Origin: JASLBX01 sp035762665
GTDB taxonomy: Bacteria; Actinomycetota; Actinomycetes; Jiangellales; Jiangellaceae
NCBI GenBank assembly: GCA_035762665.1
Contig: DASTNZ010000182.1
Coordinates: forward strand, 9,736-73,735
Length of the DNA stretch: 64,000 bases
Reading direction: 5' to 3'
The translations under genes and the position numbers were made by a program. This document shows, in pieces, positions 46,002 to 55,617 of this stretch (position 1 is the first letter of the stretch; every line of letters starts with the position of its first letter). Under the pieces are notes generated by a model, which was given only the letters and a program-made list of their open reading frames with translations, was not told the DNA's origin and did no database searches.

Positions 46002-47510
46002 ATGCGTAACCAGGTGCAGCTCATCGCGTACGCCGACCGCTTGGGGGGAAGCTTGGCTCGCCTCACGCGGGTACTGCGCGACCATTTCGCCGACGCATTC
46101 GGCGGGGTGCACGTGTTGCCGTTCTTTACGCCATTCGACGGCGCGGACGCCGGCTTCGACCCGGTCAACCACACAGAAGTGGATCCACGGCTAGGCACCT
46201 GGGACGATGTACGCGAGCTCAGCCGGAGCCACGACACTGTCGTCGACCTGATCGTGAACCATGTCTCAAGCTCGTCGCCGCAGTTTCAGGACATGGCCAG
46301 GGACGGAGACCAGTCGCTCTACGCGGACATGTTCCTGACCATGTCGGCAGTGTTCCCGCACGGCGCGACCGAGGCCGACCTGACCGCCATCTACCGACCC
46401 CGGCCGGGCTTGCCGTTCACCCCGATGACGCTGGGCGGCGTAAGGCGGCTGGTGTGGACGACGTTTACGCCGCACCAAATCGATATCGACGTGTACTCAC
46501 CGTCCGGGCGTGCTTACCTATCGGCAATCTTGGACGCGGTGGCGGCGGCGGGCGTGTCGATGATCCGCCTCGATGCGGTGGGCTATGCGGTGAAGAAGGC
46601 CGGCAGCTCGTGCTTCATGATTCCCGAGACGTTCGAGTTCATCGACGAGTTCACTACCGCCGCCCGTGCTCGCGGGGTGGACGTGTTGGTAGAGGTGCAC
46701 TCGTACTACCAGCATCAGGTCGAGATTGGCCGGTCTGTCGACCGGGTTTACGATTTCGCACTGCCACCGCTCGTACTGCACGCCCTGTACACGGGGAACG
46801 GGTCGGCGTTGGCCCGCTGGATGCAGATACGCCCGCTCAACGCAGTCACGGTTCTGGACACGCACGACGGCATTGGGGTGATCGACGTCGGGCCGGACCA
46901 CACGGCGGCTGATCCCGCCAATCGACCCGGCCTACTTACGCCTACCGAGATAAACGCGCTGGTGGACGGCATCCACGACCGCACCAGTGGCACGAGCCGG
47001 CGGGCGACTGGGGGTGCGGCCCGCAACCTGGACGTCTACCAGGTGAACTCGACGTACTACGACGCCGTGGGCAGGGACGACCTGCGGTACCTCGCCGCAC
47101 GGGCACTGCAGTTGTTCACGCCCGGTATCCCGCAAATCTATTACGTCGGGGCGCTGGCTGGTACCAACGACGTCGACCTGCTCAGCCGGACCGGAATCGG
47201 ACGCGACATCAACCGGCGGTATTACACCCCCGAGGAGATCGACGCGGCGCTCGATCGGCCGGTTGTGCAGGCCCTGCTCGCACTGTGCCGATTCCGTAAC
47301 AACTTCGACGTCTTCGGTGGCGACTTCGACTTTGCCGCTGACGACGCGGCGAGGGTGCTCCGGTACGCCTGGCGTGCCGAAGAGGGTGACACGGTCAGGC
47401 GGGCCGAGCTCAAGGTCGACGTCGCGACCGGAGCAGCAAGCCTGGAATGGGAGACCAGTGGCACCGTGAGCTGCACCGACAACCTCCTCGAACGACCACC
47501 ACTGAGCTGA
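46002..47510 (+). CDS. gtfA: Sucrose phosphorylase (GH13 subfamily 18)
   Basis: GAGGTGAGG precedes the ATG; the product has 502 residues, the usual size. It begins NQVQLIAYADRLGGSL, the family signature. The nucleophile is D191 in IRLDAVGY, the acid/base E231 in LVEVHSYY, and the transition-state stabiliser lies in LDTHDGIGV, at positions equal within one residue to Bifidobacterium sucrose phosphorylase. It splits sucrose with phosphate to glucose-1-phosphate and fructose in the cytosol. A related activity on glucosylglycerate or sucrose-6-phosphate cannot be excluded. Confidence 0.92.
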   Translation: MRNQVQLIAYADRLGGSLARLTRVLRDHFADAFGGVHVLPFFTPFDGADAGFDPVNHTEVDPRLGTWDDVRELSRSHDTVVDLIVNHVSSSSPQFQDMARDGDQSLYADMFLTMSAVFPHGATEADLTAIYRPRPGLPFTPMTLGGVRRLVWTTFTPHQIDIDVYSPSGRAYLSAILDAVAAAGVSMIRLDAVGYAVKKAGSSCFMIPETFEFIDEFTTAARARGVDVLVEVHSYYQHQVEIGRSVDRVYDFALPPLVLHALYTGNGSALARWMQIRPLNAVTVLDTHDGIGVIDVGPDHTAADPANRPGLLTPTEINALVDGIHDRTSGTSRRATGGAARNLDVYQVNSTYYDAVGRDDLRYLAARALQLFTPGIPQIYYVGALAGTNDVDLLSRTGIGRDINRRYYTPEEIDAALDRPVVQALLALCRFRNNFDVFGGDFDFAADDAARVLRYAWRAEEGDTVRRAELKVDVATGAASLEWETSGTVSCTDNLLERPPLS

Positions 47511-47692
47511 TCGTCAAGCGTGACTGGGCAGGTTGTGCGGTGCTGCCTCGCACAAGGCGGAACCGCCGCACCACCCCACCGGCGGCGCGGCAGGTAGGCG
47601 CCCGAGCTAACACGCCGAGGCAGCCTAGCGGCTCCGCTGTAATGACGGGCACACTGGAAGCCTCGCCGACCGCCTCGCCAGGGAGTGATCCC

Positions 47693-48715
47693 ATGCCCTC
47701 GATCGAATCGTTCGAACGCCATCCACTGCTGTTCGGTCCGTCGCCGGTCCATCCCCTCGAGCGGCTGACACAGCACCTCGGCGGCGCGGCTATCTGGGCC
47801 AAGCGCGAGGACTGCAACTCTGGGCTGGCCTACGGCGGCAACAAGACCCGCAAGCTCGAATACCTGGTCGCAGACGCACTGGAGCAGGGATGCGACACGC
47901 TGGTGTCGATCGGCGGCGTCCAGTCGAATCACACCCGCCAGGTGGCCGCCGTCGCGGCCAGGGTCGGCCTCAACTGTGTGCTCATCCAGGAAAGCTGGGT
48001 CGACTGGCCAGACGCGGTGTACGACAAGGTCGGAAACATCCTGCTCAGCCGCCTGGCGGGGGCGGACGTCCGGCTCGTGCGCGCCGAGTTCGGCATTGGC
48101 TTCAAGGAGAGCTGGGAGCAGGCGCTGCGCGAGATCGAGGAGCGCGGCGGCAAACCCTACGCCATACCGGCCGGCGCGTCGGACCACCCGCTCGGTGGCC
48201 TGGGCTTCGCGAACTGGGCTTTCGAGGTGGCACAGCAAGAGCGTGAACTGGGCGTCTTCTTCGACACCATCGTGGTCTGCTCGGTGACCGGCAGCACCCA
48301 GGCCGGAATGATCGCGGGATTCGCTTCGTTGGCCGACGCTGGTGGACGGCCCCGCCGGATGATCGGCATCGATGCGTCCGCCAAGCCGAAGGAGACTCAC
48401 GCGCAGGTGGCCCGCATCGCGCGCCAGACGGCGTCGCTGATCGGAGTGGACCGCGATCTTCACGATGACGAGATCGAGCTGGATGAGCGGTACCACGCCG
48501 GCACGTACGGCATCCCTGACGATGCGACGCTCGATGCGATGCGTCTCACCGCGCGGCTTGAAGGGATGATCACCGACCCCGTATATGAGGGCAAGTCCAT
48601 GGCCGGATTGATCGACCTGGTGAACCGCGGAGAGATCGCCAGCAACTCGACTGTCCTCTATGCCCACCTTGGTGGGCAGCCTGCCCTCAACGGTTACAGT
48701 GCGCTGTTCTCCTGA
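47693..48715 (+). CDS. acdS: 1-Aminocyclopropane-1-carboxylate (ACC) deaminase
   Basis: The start at 47693 (after GGGAG) gives 340 residues and matches the usual N-terminus (FERHPLLFGPSPVHPLERL). The PLP lysine is K51 in GGNKTRK and the catalytic S78 lies in VQSNHTRQ, the same numbers as in the Pseudomonas enzyme. E299 (VYEGKS) and the LYAHLGG leucine correspond to the residues that distinguish ACC deaminase from D-cysteine desulfhydrase. It cleaves the plant ethylene precursor ACC to ammonia and 2-oxobutyrate. It is common in plant-associated actinomycetes. Confidence 0.93.
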   Translation: MPSIESFERHPLLFGPSPVHPLERLTQHLGGAAIWAKREDCNSGLAYGGNKTRKLEYLVADALEQGCDTLVSIGGVQSNHTRQVAAVAARVGLNCVLIQESWVDWPDAVYDKVGNILLSRLAGADVRLVRAEFGIGFKESWEQALREIEERGGKPYAIPAGASDHPLGGLGFANWAFEVAQQERELGVFFDTIVVCSVTGSTQAGMIAGFASLADAGGRPRRMIGIDASAKPKETHAQVARIARQTASLIGVDRDLHDDEIELDERYHAGTYGIPDDATLDAMRLTARLEGMITDPVYEGKSMAGLIDLVNRGEIASNSTVLYAHLGGQPALNGYSALFS

Positions 48716-48721
48716 TCCCGA

Positions 48722-49249
48722 CTAGATCAACGCCTGCGCCATAAGCAGGTCGGTCTGCAGCTCGGACCCGAACTGGAAGCCGTGGGTGCCGACCTTGTGG
48801 AATCCCAGCCGCTCGTAGAACCCGATGGCGTTCGGGTTCTTCTCCCAGACCCCGAGCCACAGCACATCGCAACCCGCCTCGCGGGCCCGGTCAACGCAGG
48901 CCTTGAGCAGTGCGCGGCCGACTCCGCGGCCATGTCGGTCGGCTTCCACGTAGAGCTGGTTCAGCTCGGCGGGCCGGACGGCATCGATGCCGTCCTCGCC
49001 GCTTTCGACCATCAACTTGGCGAACCCGATGATGCGCCCGGAGGCCTCAGCGACCATGTAATGGACCTGAGGGTTGCGCAGCGCTTCGGCGATCACCGGC
49101 TCGCTGTAATTCTCCGCGACATGCGCCGCCAGCTCGTGCGGGTCGTTCGTATGCCCGTAGGTGTCGTGGAATGTGCGCGCGCCGAGGTTGACTAACGCGG
49201 CAACGTCATGCTCCGCCGCGCCACGAATCGTCAACTCTGGAGCCACCAT
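48722..49249 (-). CDS. GNAT-family N-acetyltransferase
   Basis: This 175-residue protein is a full GNAT domain: IRGAAEHDVAALVNLGARTF, then ELNQLYVEADRHGRGVGRALLKACVDRA, which holds the acetyl-CoA pyrophosphate loop (R-x2-G-x-G), and NAIGFYERLGFHKVGTHGF. It resembles the family of diamine or ribosomal-protein acetyltransferases. It converges with the ACC deaminase gene, with a 6-nt gap. The acceptor is unknown. Confidence 0.9.
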   Translation of the reverse strand: MVAPELTIRGAAEHDVAALVNLGARTFHDTYGHTNDPHELAAHVAENYSEPVIAEALRNPQVHYMVAEASGRIIGFAKLMVESGEDGIDAVRPAELNQLYVEADRHGRGVGRALLKACVDRAREAGCDVLWLGVWEKNPNAIGFYERLGFHKVGTHGFQFGSELQTDLLMAQALI

Positions 49250-49494
49250 GCGGGAAGGTTAGCCAACCCGGCGGCGAGCAGCCCACAGGATTCAGCGAGG
49301 ACCTCGAGGACGTGCCGGTGAATGCGATGGCCCAGTGTGACGAGGCGATCGAAGTTGCTCGACGGTCTGGCAGCGACCGCTCGGGCTCGAAGAGTACGGC
49401 CGACTCACAAGGCGCTCGGCTCTCGTGGAGGACGCGGCCAGCGTCGCATTCGCGGAGCCGGATGGTGACCCGAGCCGGGCAAGAGCCAGAAAAG

Positions 49495-49536
49495 CTTCCA
49501 GGGGATGCTAGACCCCCCGCTAGCACCCCCTGGAAG
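49495..49536 (-). terminator. Rho-independent terminator of the leftward sigma-factor operon
   Basis: In the minus-strand transcript a 17-bp stem (arms 49536-49520 and 49511-49495, one G-U pair) with an 8-nt loop is followed by CTTTTCT. It lies 166 nt past the stop of the small beta-domain gene. The rest of the 49250-49701 gap shows no gene. Confidence 0.75.
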
Positions 49537-49701
49537 GTGAGTGGTGACCTGCGCCAGTCACGTCAGACGCGTCCGGTTCGAGCGCAGGTGCACCATCCTC
49601 TCCCCCGCCGGCTCCTGGTATTACCCGTGATCGCCATACAGAACACGCGGGATTGGGTCCTGATACGTCCAGAAGTGAAAAATCTCTACGGTTCCCGAGC
49701 G

Positions 49702-50145
49702 CTAAAGCGTGACCCACTCGGTGATCACGTTGTCCGTCGCCGTCCGCAAGTGCAGCCGGAACATCGAGCTCGGCAGCGGTCGGATCGCGAACCAGCCGCT
49801 CTCATCAATGGTGGCGGCGTGCTCAACGCCACCGTCCTGAGTCTGCAGCTCGATCGTTCCGGGACGGGCCGGCACCAGCTGACCCAGGAGCGCGTCAGCC
49901 GTCACCTCCAGCTCGATGGAAATGTCACTCGCCAGGAAGCTGAGGGCACGCACTGCGGCGCGTTCGGCCCTCACGCCGGCAAGTGACTCGGAATCACTCG
50001 ACTCGTCGGCGAGTGCGGCGAGCTCAGCGTCGACAGTGCGCCACGCGAATGCCGCCTTTCCCGCCGCGATGAACCCAGCGGGCACTTGCTGGGCGCTGTG
50101 CAACGCCTCGCGCAGTTCGGCCAGCAGCTGCTCGTCATTGGTCAT
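49702..50145 (-). CDS. Small protein linked to CHAT/S8 systems, C-terminal beta domain
   Basis: The ATG at 50145 gives 147 residues; a GTG at 50154 overlapping the sigma-factor stop is an alternative. The N-terminal part is helical (DEQLLAELREALHSAQQVPAGFIAAGKAAFAWRTVDAELAAL), followed by a beta-sandwich-like region (ELEVTADALLGQLVPARPGTIELQ and FRLHLRTATDNVITEWV). This type accompanies actinomycete sigma-factor and CHAT genes and may act as the anti-sigma or adaptor partner. It contains no transmembrane segment. Confidence 0.72.
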   Translation of the reverse strand: MTNDEQLLAELREALHSAQQVPAGFIAAGKAAFAWRTVDAELAALADESSDSESLAGVRAERAAVRALSFLASDISIELEVTADALLGQLVPARPGTIELQTQDGGVEHAATIDESGWFAIRPLPSSMFRLHLRTATDNVITEWVTL

Positions 50146-50150
50146 GTCAC

Positions 50151-50741
50151 TCACCTGCCGTCCGTCGCGGCTGCGTCCACCAGGGCAGCCATAACCGGGC
50201 TGGCGCGCAATTTGCCCAGGCATCGCTGGCGGGTGGGCCCGATCGCGCCGACCGGCATGCCGAGAACGGCGCTGATCTCGTCATATGGGGTAACCGGATC
50301 TGAAAACAGCAGCTCCAGCAATTGGCGGCAGCGTTCGGACAGACCGGCGTACGCCGTGCGCAACGCGATAAGTCTCTCCTGCGCCAGCAGCCACTCGTCT
50401 GCGCCCGGACTCGCGTCGTCAACGAGGCGCTGGTGGTCCTCGACCGGAAGCTCGCGGCTCCTGGCATGCAACACGCGGAGGCACTCGCGTCGAGTCGTCG
50501 TGGCCAGCCATCCCGGCAGGGCAGCGGGCTCACGGATCGTGCCCAGATTCTCGACGAGACGCAGCCATACGCAGGCGCCCACGTCATCGGCATCGGCTCG
50601 GGCCAGGTGGTATCGCTGGCACAGCGACCAGACCAGCGGAGCGTAGCGCTCCACGATCTGGTCCCAGGCCATCTGATCGCCGTCCCTGGCCCGTGCGACC
50701 AAGTCGACGACCGATTGGTCGTCATGCACAAGTCCAATCAT
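50151..50741 (-). CDS. ECF-type sigma-70 family factor
   Basis: The ATG at 50741 gives 196 residues. Region 2 reads DLVARARDGDQMAWDQIVERYAPLVWSLCQRYHLARADADDVGACVWLRLVENL and region 4 has LSERCRQLLELLFSDP then YDEISAVLGMPVGAIGPTRQRCLGKLR. These are the two ECF domains with a short linker. It lies between the S8 peptidase gene and the small beta-domain gene, transcribed leftward with both. It should direct RNA polymerase to a small regulon, perhaps its own locus. Confidence 0.9.
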   Translation of the reverse strand: MIGLVHDDQSVVDLVARARDGDQMAWDQIVERYAPLVWSLCQRYHLARADADDVGACVWLRLVENLGTIREPAALPGWLATTTRRECLRVLHARSRELPVEDHQRLVDDASPGADEWLLAQERLIALRTAYAGLSERCRQLLELLFSDPVTPYDEISAVLGMPVGAIGPTRQRCLGKLRASPVMAALVDAAATDGR

Positions 50742-50911
50742 GGCTGCCAGATGGACCTGGTGACTACCTCCACCAGAGGACTCGCCCAACCCTTGAGTCG
50801 CACAAGCAATCACCGACCGATCCTCCTGACCGCTCGAGTCCCCCGTCGAGGTGCATCAAATGCTTCTGCCTTACGGAGGCGCAATGCGAGGAGTTGATAC
50901 CTTCGCCGGAT

Positions 50912-52276
50912 TCAGATTCGGGGCAGGATCTCCACCTGCTTGCCGTACAGCGGGATCTCATGGGCGCCTTCGAGCAACCGCCGCTTGGCCTCGGTCGGCG
51001 CGACACCGTCGTCAATCGCGATCTTGGCGATTGCGCCGGCTACCTGCGGGGCGGCAAAGGAGGTGCCGCTCCACAGGGCCCATGCGTTGTCCGGAAATAC
51101 TTCAGAGCGAGGATCGGTGACTGGAGATTCCGTGCCCGGGACGAACGTCGAACGTACGCCCTCGCCGATGGTGCAGACGTCTACCCACGCACCCCGGCTC
51201 GACCACGCCGCGGGCGTCAGGTCTTGTGTGAGAGCCGCGACGGCTGTCACGGTCGGAAACGCGGCCGGATAGCACTCTCGGTTGTGACCGAAGTTTCCGG
51301 CCGCCGCCACTACTAAAACATCGTGCTTAAACTCACGAGACGCCTCATCGATGATCTCCAGCGCAACCCCCAATGCAACCGGACGCTCATCATCTGCCGT
51401 CTCGGCTCCGAACGACAGATTCGCGACGACATCCTTGCCGTCTTCGAGGCCCTTACGCACCTGCTTGACCAGCTCTGTGGCGACCTTCAGCTCATCGACG
51501 AATCCGTCACTGTCGATTGGGTTGTACACCTTGATGTCTGCCGCGGGCGCGATCTGCTGGACGATGCCGGCACAGAACGAGCCGTGCCCGGCAGCAAGGT
51601 CGAGGAATCCGTCGCCTCCCGGCGGCGAATCGTCTAGGACCTCACCGTTCTCATCCGTCTCGAGATCCTGCAGCCATCCGTCGCGACGGGCACGGCCGTG
51701 CACACCGGTATCGATGACAATGACGCGGACCGGCGATGCAATCGACGCATTGGCCTCAGCCTCAGGAAACTGCGGCGTTGCACCTTCCGTGTTCTCCGGG
51801 CTGGCCACGGCCTTCACACGTCCGCCCAGCGGCGTCATGTAGTTGGCGGAGACTGGCAAACCTTGCTTCCGAAGGCTTGATGCGAGATTGGCCAGCGTGT
51901 CCGGAGTCACCTCGTCAGAGCTGTAAGCGACAACCCTGTTGTCCAACCCCTCCACGACCTGCCTGTTTAGGTTGTACCGCGGGCCTTCGAGCAGCGCGCG
52001 TACGCGCTCGTCATCCTCGGCGCGGACCAACAACTGTTCCTTTCCCGCTGCGGCCAATGTATTGCCACCGTACTTGTCGGGGATCCACGCGAACGGGATC
52101 CGTCGGCTCCCCGAGCGGCGTTGCTGGATATCAGAGATCAACCGTTCCTCAAAGGCAGGGTCGTCTCGAGTCGTGATGATGGACCGCACCTGCCGTTCAA
52201 CACGGCGGAGATCTTCCAGCCGGTGGGCGTCGGTCCGGTCGACGGACTGTCCAAACGTACGCCGATGATTTGGCAT
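50912..52276 (-). CDS. S8 (subtilisin-like) serine peptidase of a CHAT-linked locus
   Basis: GAGGGGG upstream of ATG 52276 sets the start; the product has 454 residues. The catalytic triad is D189 (VIVIDTGVHG), H231 (GHGSFCAGI) and S406 (GTSFAAPQVAGA), with oxyanion N in AAAGNFGHN. There is no signal peptide, so it is cytosolic. The N-terminal ~170 residues form a separate domain containing ERLISDIQQRRSG and GNTLAAAGKEQLLV, which is not an ordinary propeptide. It is divergent from the CHAT gene with 57 bp between starts. It probably cleaves a partner within the locus. Confidence 0.9.
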   Translation of the reverse strand: MPNHRRTFGQSVDRTDAHRLEDLRRVERQVRSIITTRDDPAFEERLISDIQQRRSGSRRIPFAWIPDKYGGNTLAAAGKEQLLVRAEDDERVRALLEGPRYNLNRQVVEGLDNRVVAYSSDEVTPDTLANLASSLRKQGLPVSANYMTPLGGRVKAVASPENTEGATPQFPEAEANASIASPVRVIVIDTGVHGRARRDGWLQDLETDENGEVLDDSPPGGDGFLDLAAGHGSFCAGIVQQIAPAADIKVYNPIDSDGFVDELKVATELVKQVRKGLEDGKDVVANLSFGAETADDERPVALGVALEIIDEASREFKHDVLVVAAAGNFGHNRECYPAAFPTVTAVAALTQDLTPAAWSSRGAWVDVCTIGEGVRSTFVPGTESPVTDPRSEVFPDNAWALWSGTSFAAPQVAGAIAKIAIDDGVAPTEAKRRLLEGAHEIPLYGKQVEILPRI

Positions 52277-52333
52277 TGTGCATCCCCCTCTTGTCGGCGA
52301 GACTACTCCCACGCGACACTTGCGGCATTTGCC

Positions 52334-54952
52334 ATGACAGATTCCGATGAAGACCTTCTGATACGCGTGGGGGCAGCGTATCGGGACGTGATCAGCGACC
52401 CGCAGGCCTTCCGGCCCCGTGCAGCTGACTTCGTGCAGGAGGCCCGCCGGAGCGGCGACACAGAAGCCATCTGTCTCGCTCTCCGCGCCTCCGCTTGGGC
52501 CGAGCGCTACGCCCTTGAGCACAGACGCGCGCTCCACCTGCTCAACGAAGCTGTCCGGATCGCGCGGCATAATCGACTGAACGATGTGCTTGGACAGGTG
52601 CTTGTCACACGCGGCGCGGTTCTGCACGAGATCGGCCGGTTGTCGGCTGCACGTCGCGATTTCGACGCCGCAGAATCGCTAGTTCCTCCCGACGAGATGG
52701 CGGAACTCACGATCCAGCGGGCGACGCTCTCCGACAACCAGGGTGATCGAACCTTGGCCGCGGGTCTGTACGCTCGGTTGCTACGGGATCCGACTCTCAC
52801 CGCTGAGGTCCGCTTCAAAGCGGCTACGAACTACGGAGTCTTGCAGGGAGAGAGTGGCCGGTTTCCGGAGGCGCTTGCGTTGTTCGATGTGGCGAGCTCC
52901 GCTGCCGAACAGGTGAGTCCGCTGTATGTCGCACTGGTTGCCGAGAACCGAGCCTGGGTGACCGTGCTGGCAGGCCGCCTTGCCGATGGAGTAGCTCAGT
53001 TCGACGCCGCAAGGGCGATGTTTGAAGAGCTGGGCGTGCCCCCCGGTGAGCTGCTAAAGGAGTACTCCGAGGCGCTCATGCAGCTTCGGCTCCTTCCCGA
53101 GGCACTCGACCGGGCCCGCGAGGCCGTCGTGATCCTGGAATCACACGGGGTCGAGTTGATGGCAGCAGAGGCCAGACTGAACATGGCCCGGCTCGCGCTG
53201 CTGTCGAATCGATTGGACGAGGCGGTCGCGGACGCCGAGGCGGCGCGAACGAGCTTTCGCCGTCAGCGCCGCGCCTGGGGCGCCGCGACGGCCACCTCGG
53301 TCGCGCTCGAGGCGCGGCTCCGCATCGGCGCAATCGAGCCAGGTGACGTTGCGCGCGCTGGTCGCGCGGCCCTCGCGCTCGAACAGGCGCGGATGCGCGC
53401 GTATGCAGTCAACGCTCACCTGATCGCCGGCCAGGTGGCCGCAGCGTCCGGCCGAGTGGCCGAAGCAACCAGCTGCTGGACCCGGTCCCAAGAGCTCAGC
53501 CGCGGCCTACCGTTGCTCGTTCGTCTGATGGGCACACTGGCGGCGGCGCTCAGCGCCCAACATCAGGGTCGCGCCGACCGTGTGCGATCGCTCACCCGGT
53601 CGGGCCTGGCCGACTTGGCGAAGCACAGGGCAGCACTCCCCTCCACAGAGCTGCGCGCACTCGCCTCAGGGCATGGCGAGGAACTCGGCCGGCTCGGGCT
53701 GGCGTCCCGAATCGGTAAACAGCCTGCCGCTCGCGTCCTGGAGTGGATGGAGCGCACCCGCGCAGCCGCCCTCTCGGTCGTCGACCCAGAACCGAGCGAA
53801 GACATCAGCGACGACTTGGGAGAACTACGGTCGGTGTACACCGAACTTGTCGCCGCACGCCAGGAGAGCGGAACCGAGCCGGCTGGCCTCCGGGCGCGGC
53901 AGCGGCGGATCGAACAGCGGATTCGCAGCGCCACCTGGAGCTCCCGTGCGAGGGACGCGCGGGTCGGTGCCGCGGCTTCGGCTCCCGAGCTCAGGAAGGC
54001 CCTGGATGGTCGAGTTCTCGTCGAGTTCGACGTGCTCGATGGCGAACTCATCGCGGCAGTTCTCGATCCGCGCCGTACCCGGATCGTCCGCCTCGGAGCG
54101 CTCGAGGGCGTGCAGCGCGATGCGGAGCGGCTGCTCTTCTACCTGCGCTACCTCGCCAGGCCTCGCCCAGCCGCACCTGCGGTCCAGACCATGCTGGCGA
54201 ACGCACGCCAAGCGATCGGCCGCCTAGGGGAATTCCTCATCGAGCCGTTGGGGGTTGATCCGGAAGCCGAGCTGGTCGTCGTACCGGTCCGAGGCCTGCA
54301 CTCGCTGCCATGGACCTGCTTTCACCCTGCCCCCGTCTCGCTGGCCCCGTCGGGTTCGATGTGGGCTCGCAGCCGCGCAATGCGGCCCTCAGCATCCAGC
54401 CAAGTCGTTCTCGCTGCTGGACCTGATCTACCGGGAGCCCACGCAGAGATCGAACGACTCGCTGAGTTGCACGACGACCCGATCGTCATCGGGCCACCCG
54501 AGAGCACGATGGCGACGGTTGCCAAGGCGCTGGACGACGCGACTCTCGCGCATCTCGCTTGCCACTGCTATATCCGATCGGACAACCCCACGTTCTCTCG
54601 ACTCCTGCTCAGCGACGGGTTCCTGACCGTGCACGAGCTAGACCAGCGCGCGGACGTCCCGCACCGGGTCATCCTCGCCGCCTGCGAGTCGGGCAGAGAC
54701 GTGTCATACGACGGCAACGAGATGCTCGGGTTCGTCAGCACGCTGATGGCGAAGGGGACGGCCGGCGTGTTGGCCAGTTCGGTCGTCGTGCCGGACCAGG
54801 AACTACTCCCCCTCATGAGCGGCGTCCACACCGCGATCAGCGACGGTCGCACGCTGGCCGCTGCACTGCACACGGCTCGCACGAGTATCGACCGCGACGA
54901 TCCCACGCAGTTCGTCGCTTGGTGCGCGTTCAACGCATTCGGCGCCGCATGA
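52334..54952 (+). CDS. TPR-CHAT caspase-like protease
   Basis: The product has about 872 residues. No ribosome-binding site precedes the ATG at 52334, so the mRNA may be leaderless. Residues ~10-480 are tandem TPR-like helices (for example AERYALEHRRALHLLNEAVRIARH). The C-terminal CHAT domain (~600-870) has the catalytic histidine H744 in HLACHCYIR and cysteine C784 in ILAACESGR. CHAT proteases are caspase relatives activated by a partner. Here the TPR region is the likely sensor and the locus partners are an S8 peptidase and an ECF sigma factor. Confidence 0.9.
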   Translation: MTDSDEDLLIRVGAAYRDVISDPQAFRPRAADFVQEARRSGDTEAICLALRASAWAERYALEHRRALHLLNEAVRIARHNRLNDVLGQVLVTRGAVLHEIGRLSAARRDFDAAESLVPPDEMAELTIQRATLSDNQGDRTLAAGLYARLLRDPTLTAEVRFKAATNYGVLQGESGRFPEALALFDVASSAAEQVSPLYVALVAENRAWVTVLAGRLADGVAQFDAARAMFEELGVPPGELLKEYSEALMQLRLLPEALDRAREAVVILESHGVELMAAEARLNMARLALLSNRLDEAVADAEAARTSFRRQRRAWGAATATSVALEARLRIGAIEPGDVARAGRAALALEQARMRAYAVNAHLIAGQVAAASGRVAEATSCWTRSQELSRGLPLLVRLMGTLAAALSAQHQGRADRVRSLTRSGLADLAKHRAALPSTELRALASGHGEELGRLGLASRIGKQPAARVLEWMERTRAAALSVVDPEPSEDISDDLGELRSVYTELVAARQESGTEPAGLRARQRRIEQRIRSATWSSRARDARVGAAASAPELRKALDGRVLVEFDVLDGELIAAVLDPRRTRIVRLGALEGVQRDAERLLFYLRYLARPRPAAPAVQTMLANARQAIGRLGEFLIEPLGVDPEAELVVVPVRGLHSLPWTCFHPAPVSLAPSGSMWARSRAMRPSASSQVVLAAGPDLPGAHAEIERLAELHDDPIVIGPPESTMATVAKALDDATLAHLACHCYIRSDNPTFSRLLLSDGFLTVHELDQRADVPHRVILAACESGRDVSYDGNEMLGFVSTLMAKGTAGVLASSVVVPDQELLPLMSGVHTAISDGRTLAAALHTARTSIDRDDPTQFVAWCAFNAFGAA

Positions 54953-55047
54953 CGGTAAGCCGCTCGGCTATCCGGCCCGTGTATCAACCAGGCACTACGC
55001 ATCACTGAGGTAGCAGAAGGACCACCCACTCAAGGGGGGAGGTCACC

Positions 55048-55617
55048 ATGAATCGCCGGAATCTGGCGTGGGTGACCATGCCGCTGATACTCCTGGCTGC
55101 GGGTTGCGCCAGTCCATTGGACAACCAGTTGCAGACCGGGCAGCGCGAGACCATCGTCACCGTAGAAACGGACGAGCCGCGCACGGAGCCACCGGATTCG
55201 CCGGAACCTCAACCGGAACCTCAACCGGAGCCGGAGCCTGAACCGGAGCCGAACCCTGCTCCAGAACCCGAGCCACAACCGACGGCCCGAGGCGCGCCCC
55301 TCGACATACCGATCTTCAGCATCGTCGGGGCGCCGTACTCGGAGAATCAGGGTTTCGTCGAGGAAGAGATCACCAACGCGTGCGGCGGAACGCCGTGTGT
55401 CAACATCCAGATCGTGTTCGCGCCAGGCAGCCCGGAGAGCTTGACCTGCGCCGTCGCTGCCATCGACCAGCCCGACCCCATCTTCCCCGGGGACACGATC
55501 ACTTTCACGCTGAGCGACGAGTGTGATGAAGGTGAGCCGGTGGACGAAGGCGGGAACGAAGACGAAGAGCTCGCCCCGGAGACCGCAACCAGCTCGACTG
55601 AGGAACCCGCGCCATGA
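55048..55617 (+). CDS. Acidic lipoprotein with Pro-Glu repeat linker
   Basis: GGGGGGAGG precedes the ATG; the product has 189 residues. The signal ends in a lipobox LLAAGC (Cys near residue 20), which predicts a diacylglycerol anchor on the outer leaflet. A Pro-Glu/Pro-Gln repeat linker (residues ~50-75) separates it from a small domain with paired cysteines (NACGGTPC, LTCAV, DEC). The tail is strongly acidic. It lies between the CHAT gene and a membrane protein gene, overlapping the latter by 4 nt. Confidence 0.75.
   Translation: MNRRNLAWVTMPLILLAAGCASPLDNQLQTGQRETIVTVETDEPRTEPPDSPEPQPEPQPEPEPEPEPNPAPEPEPQPTARGAPLDIPIFSIVGAPYSENQGFVEEEITNACGGTPCVNIQIVFAPGSPESLTCAVAAIDQPDPIFPGDTITFTLSDECDEGEPVDEGGNEDEELAPETATSSTEEPAP
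55198..55281 (+). repeat. Imperfect tandem codon repeat encoding Pro-Glu linker
   Basis: About 14 copies of a 6-nt unit of the type CCGGAA/CCGGAG/CCTCAA encode alternating Pro and Glu or Gln. It is an in-frame low-complexity linker of the lipoprotein and may vary in length between strains. Confidence 0.7.

Noticed and set aside
47533..47555. TTGTGCG/CGCACAA hairpin after sucrose phosphorylase
   Set aside because: A 7-bp stem with 9-nt loop and no T tract; too weak to call a terminator.
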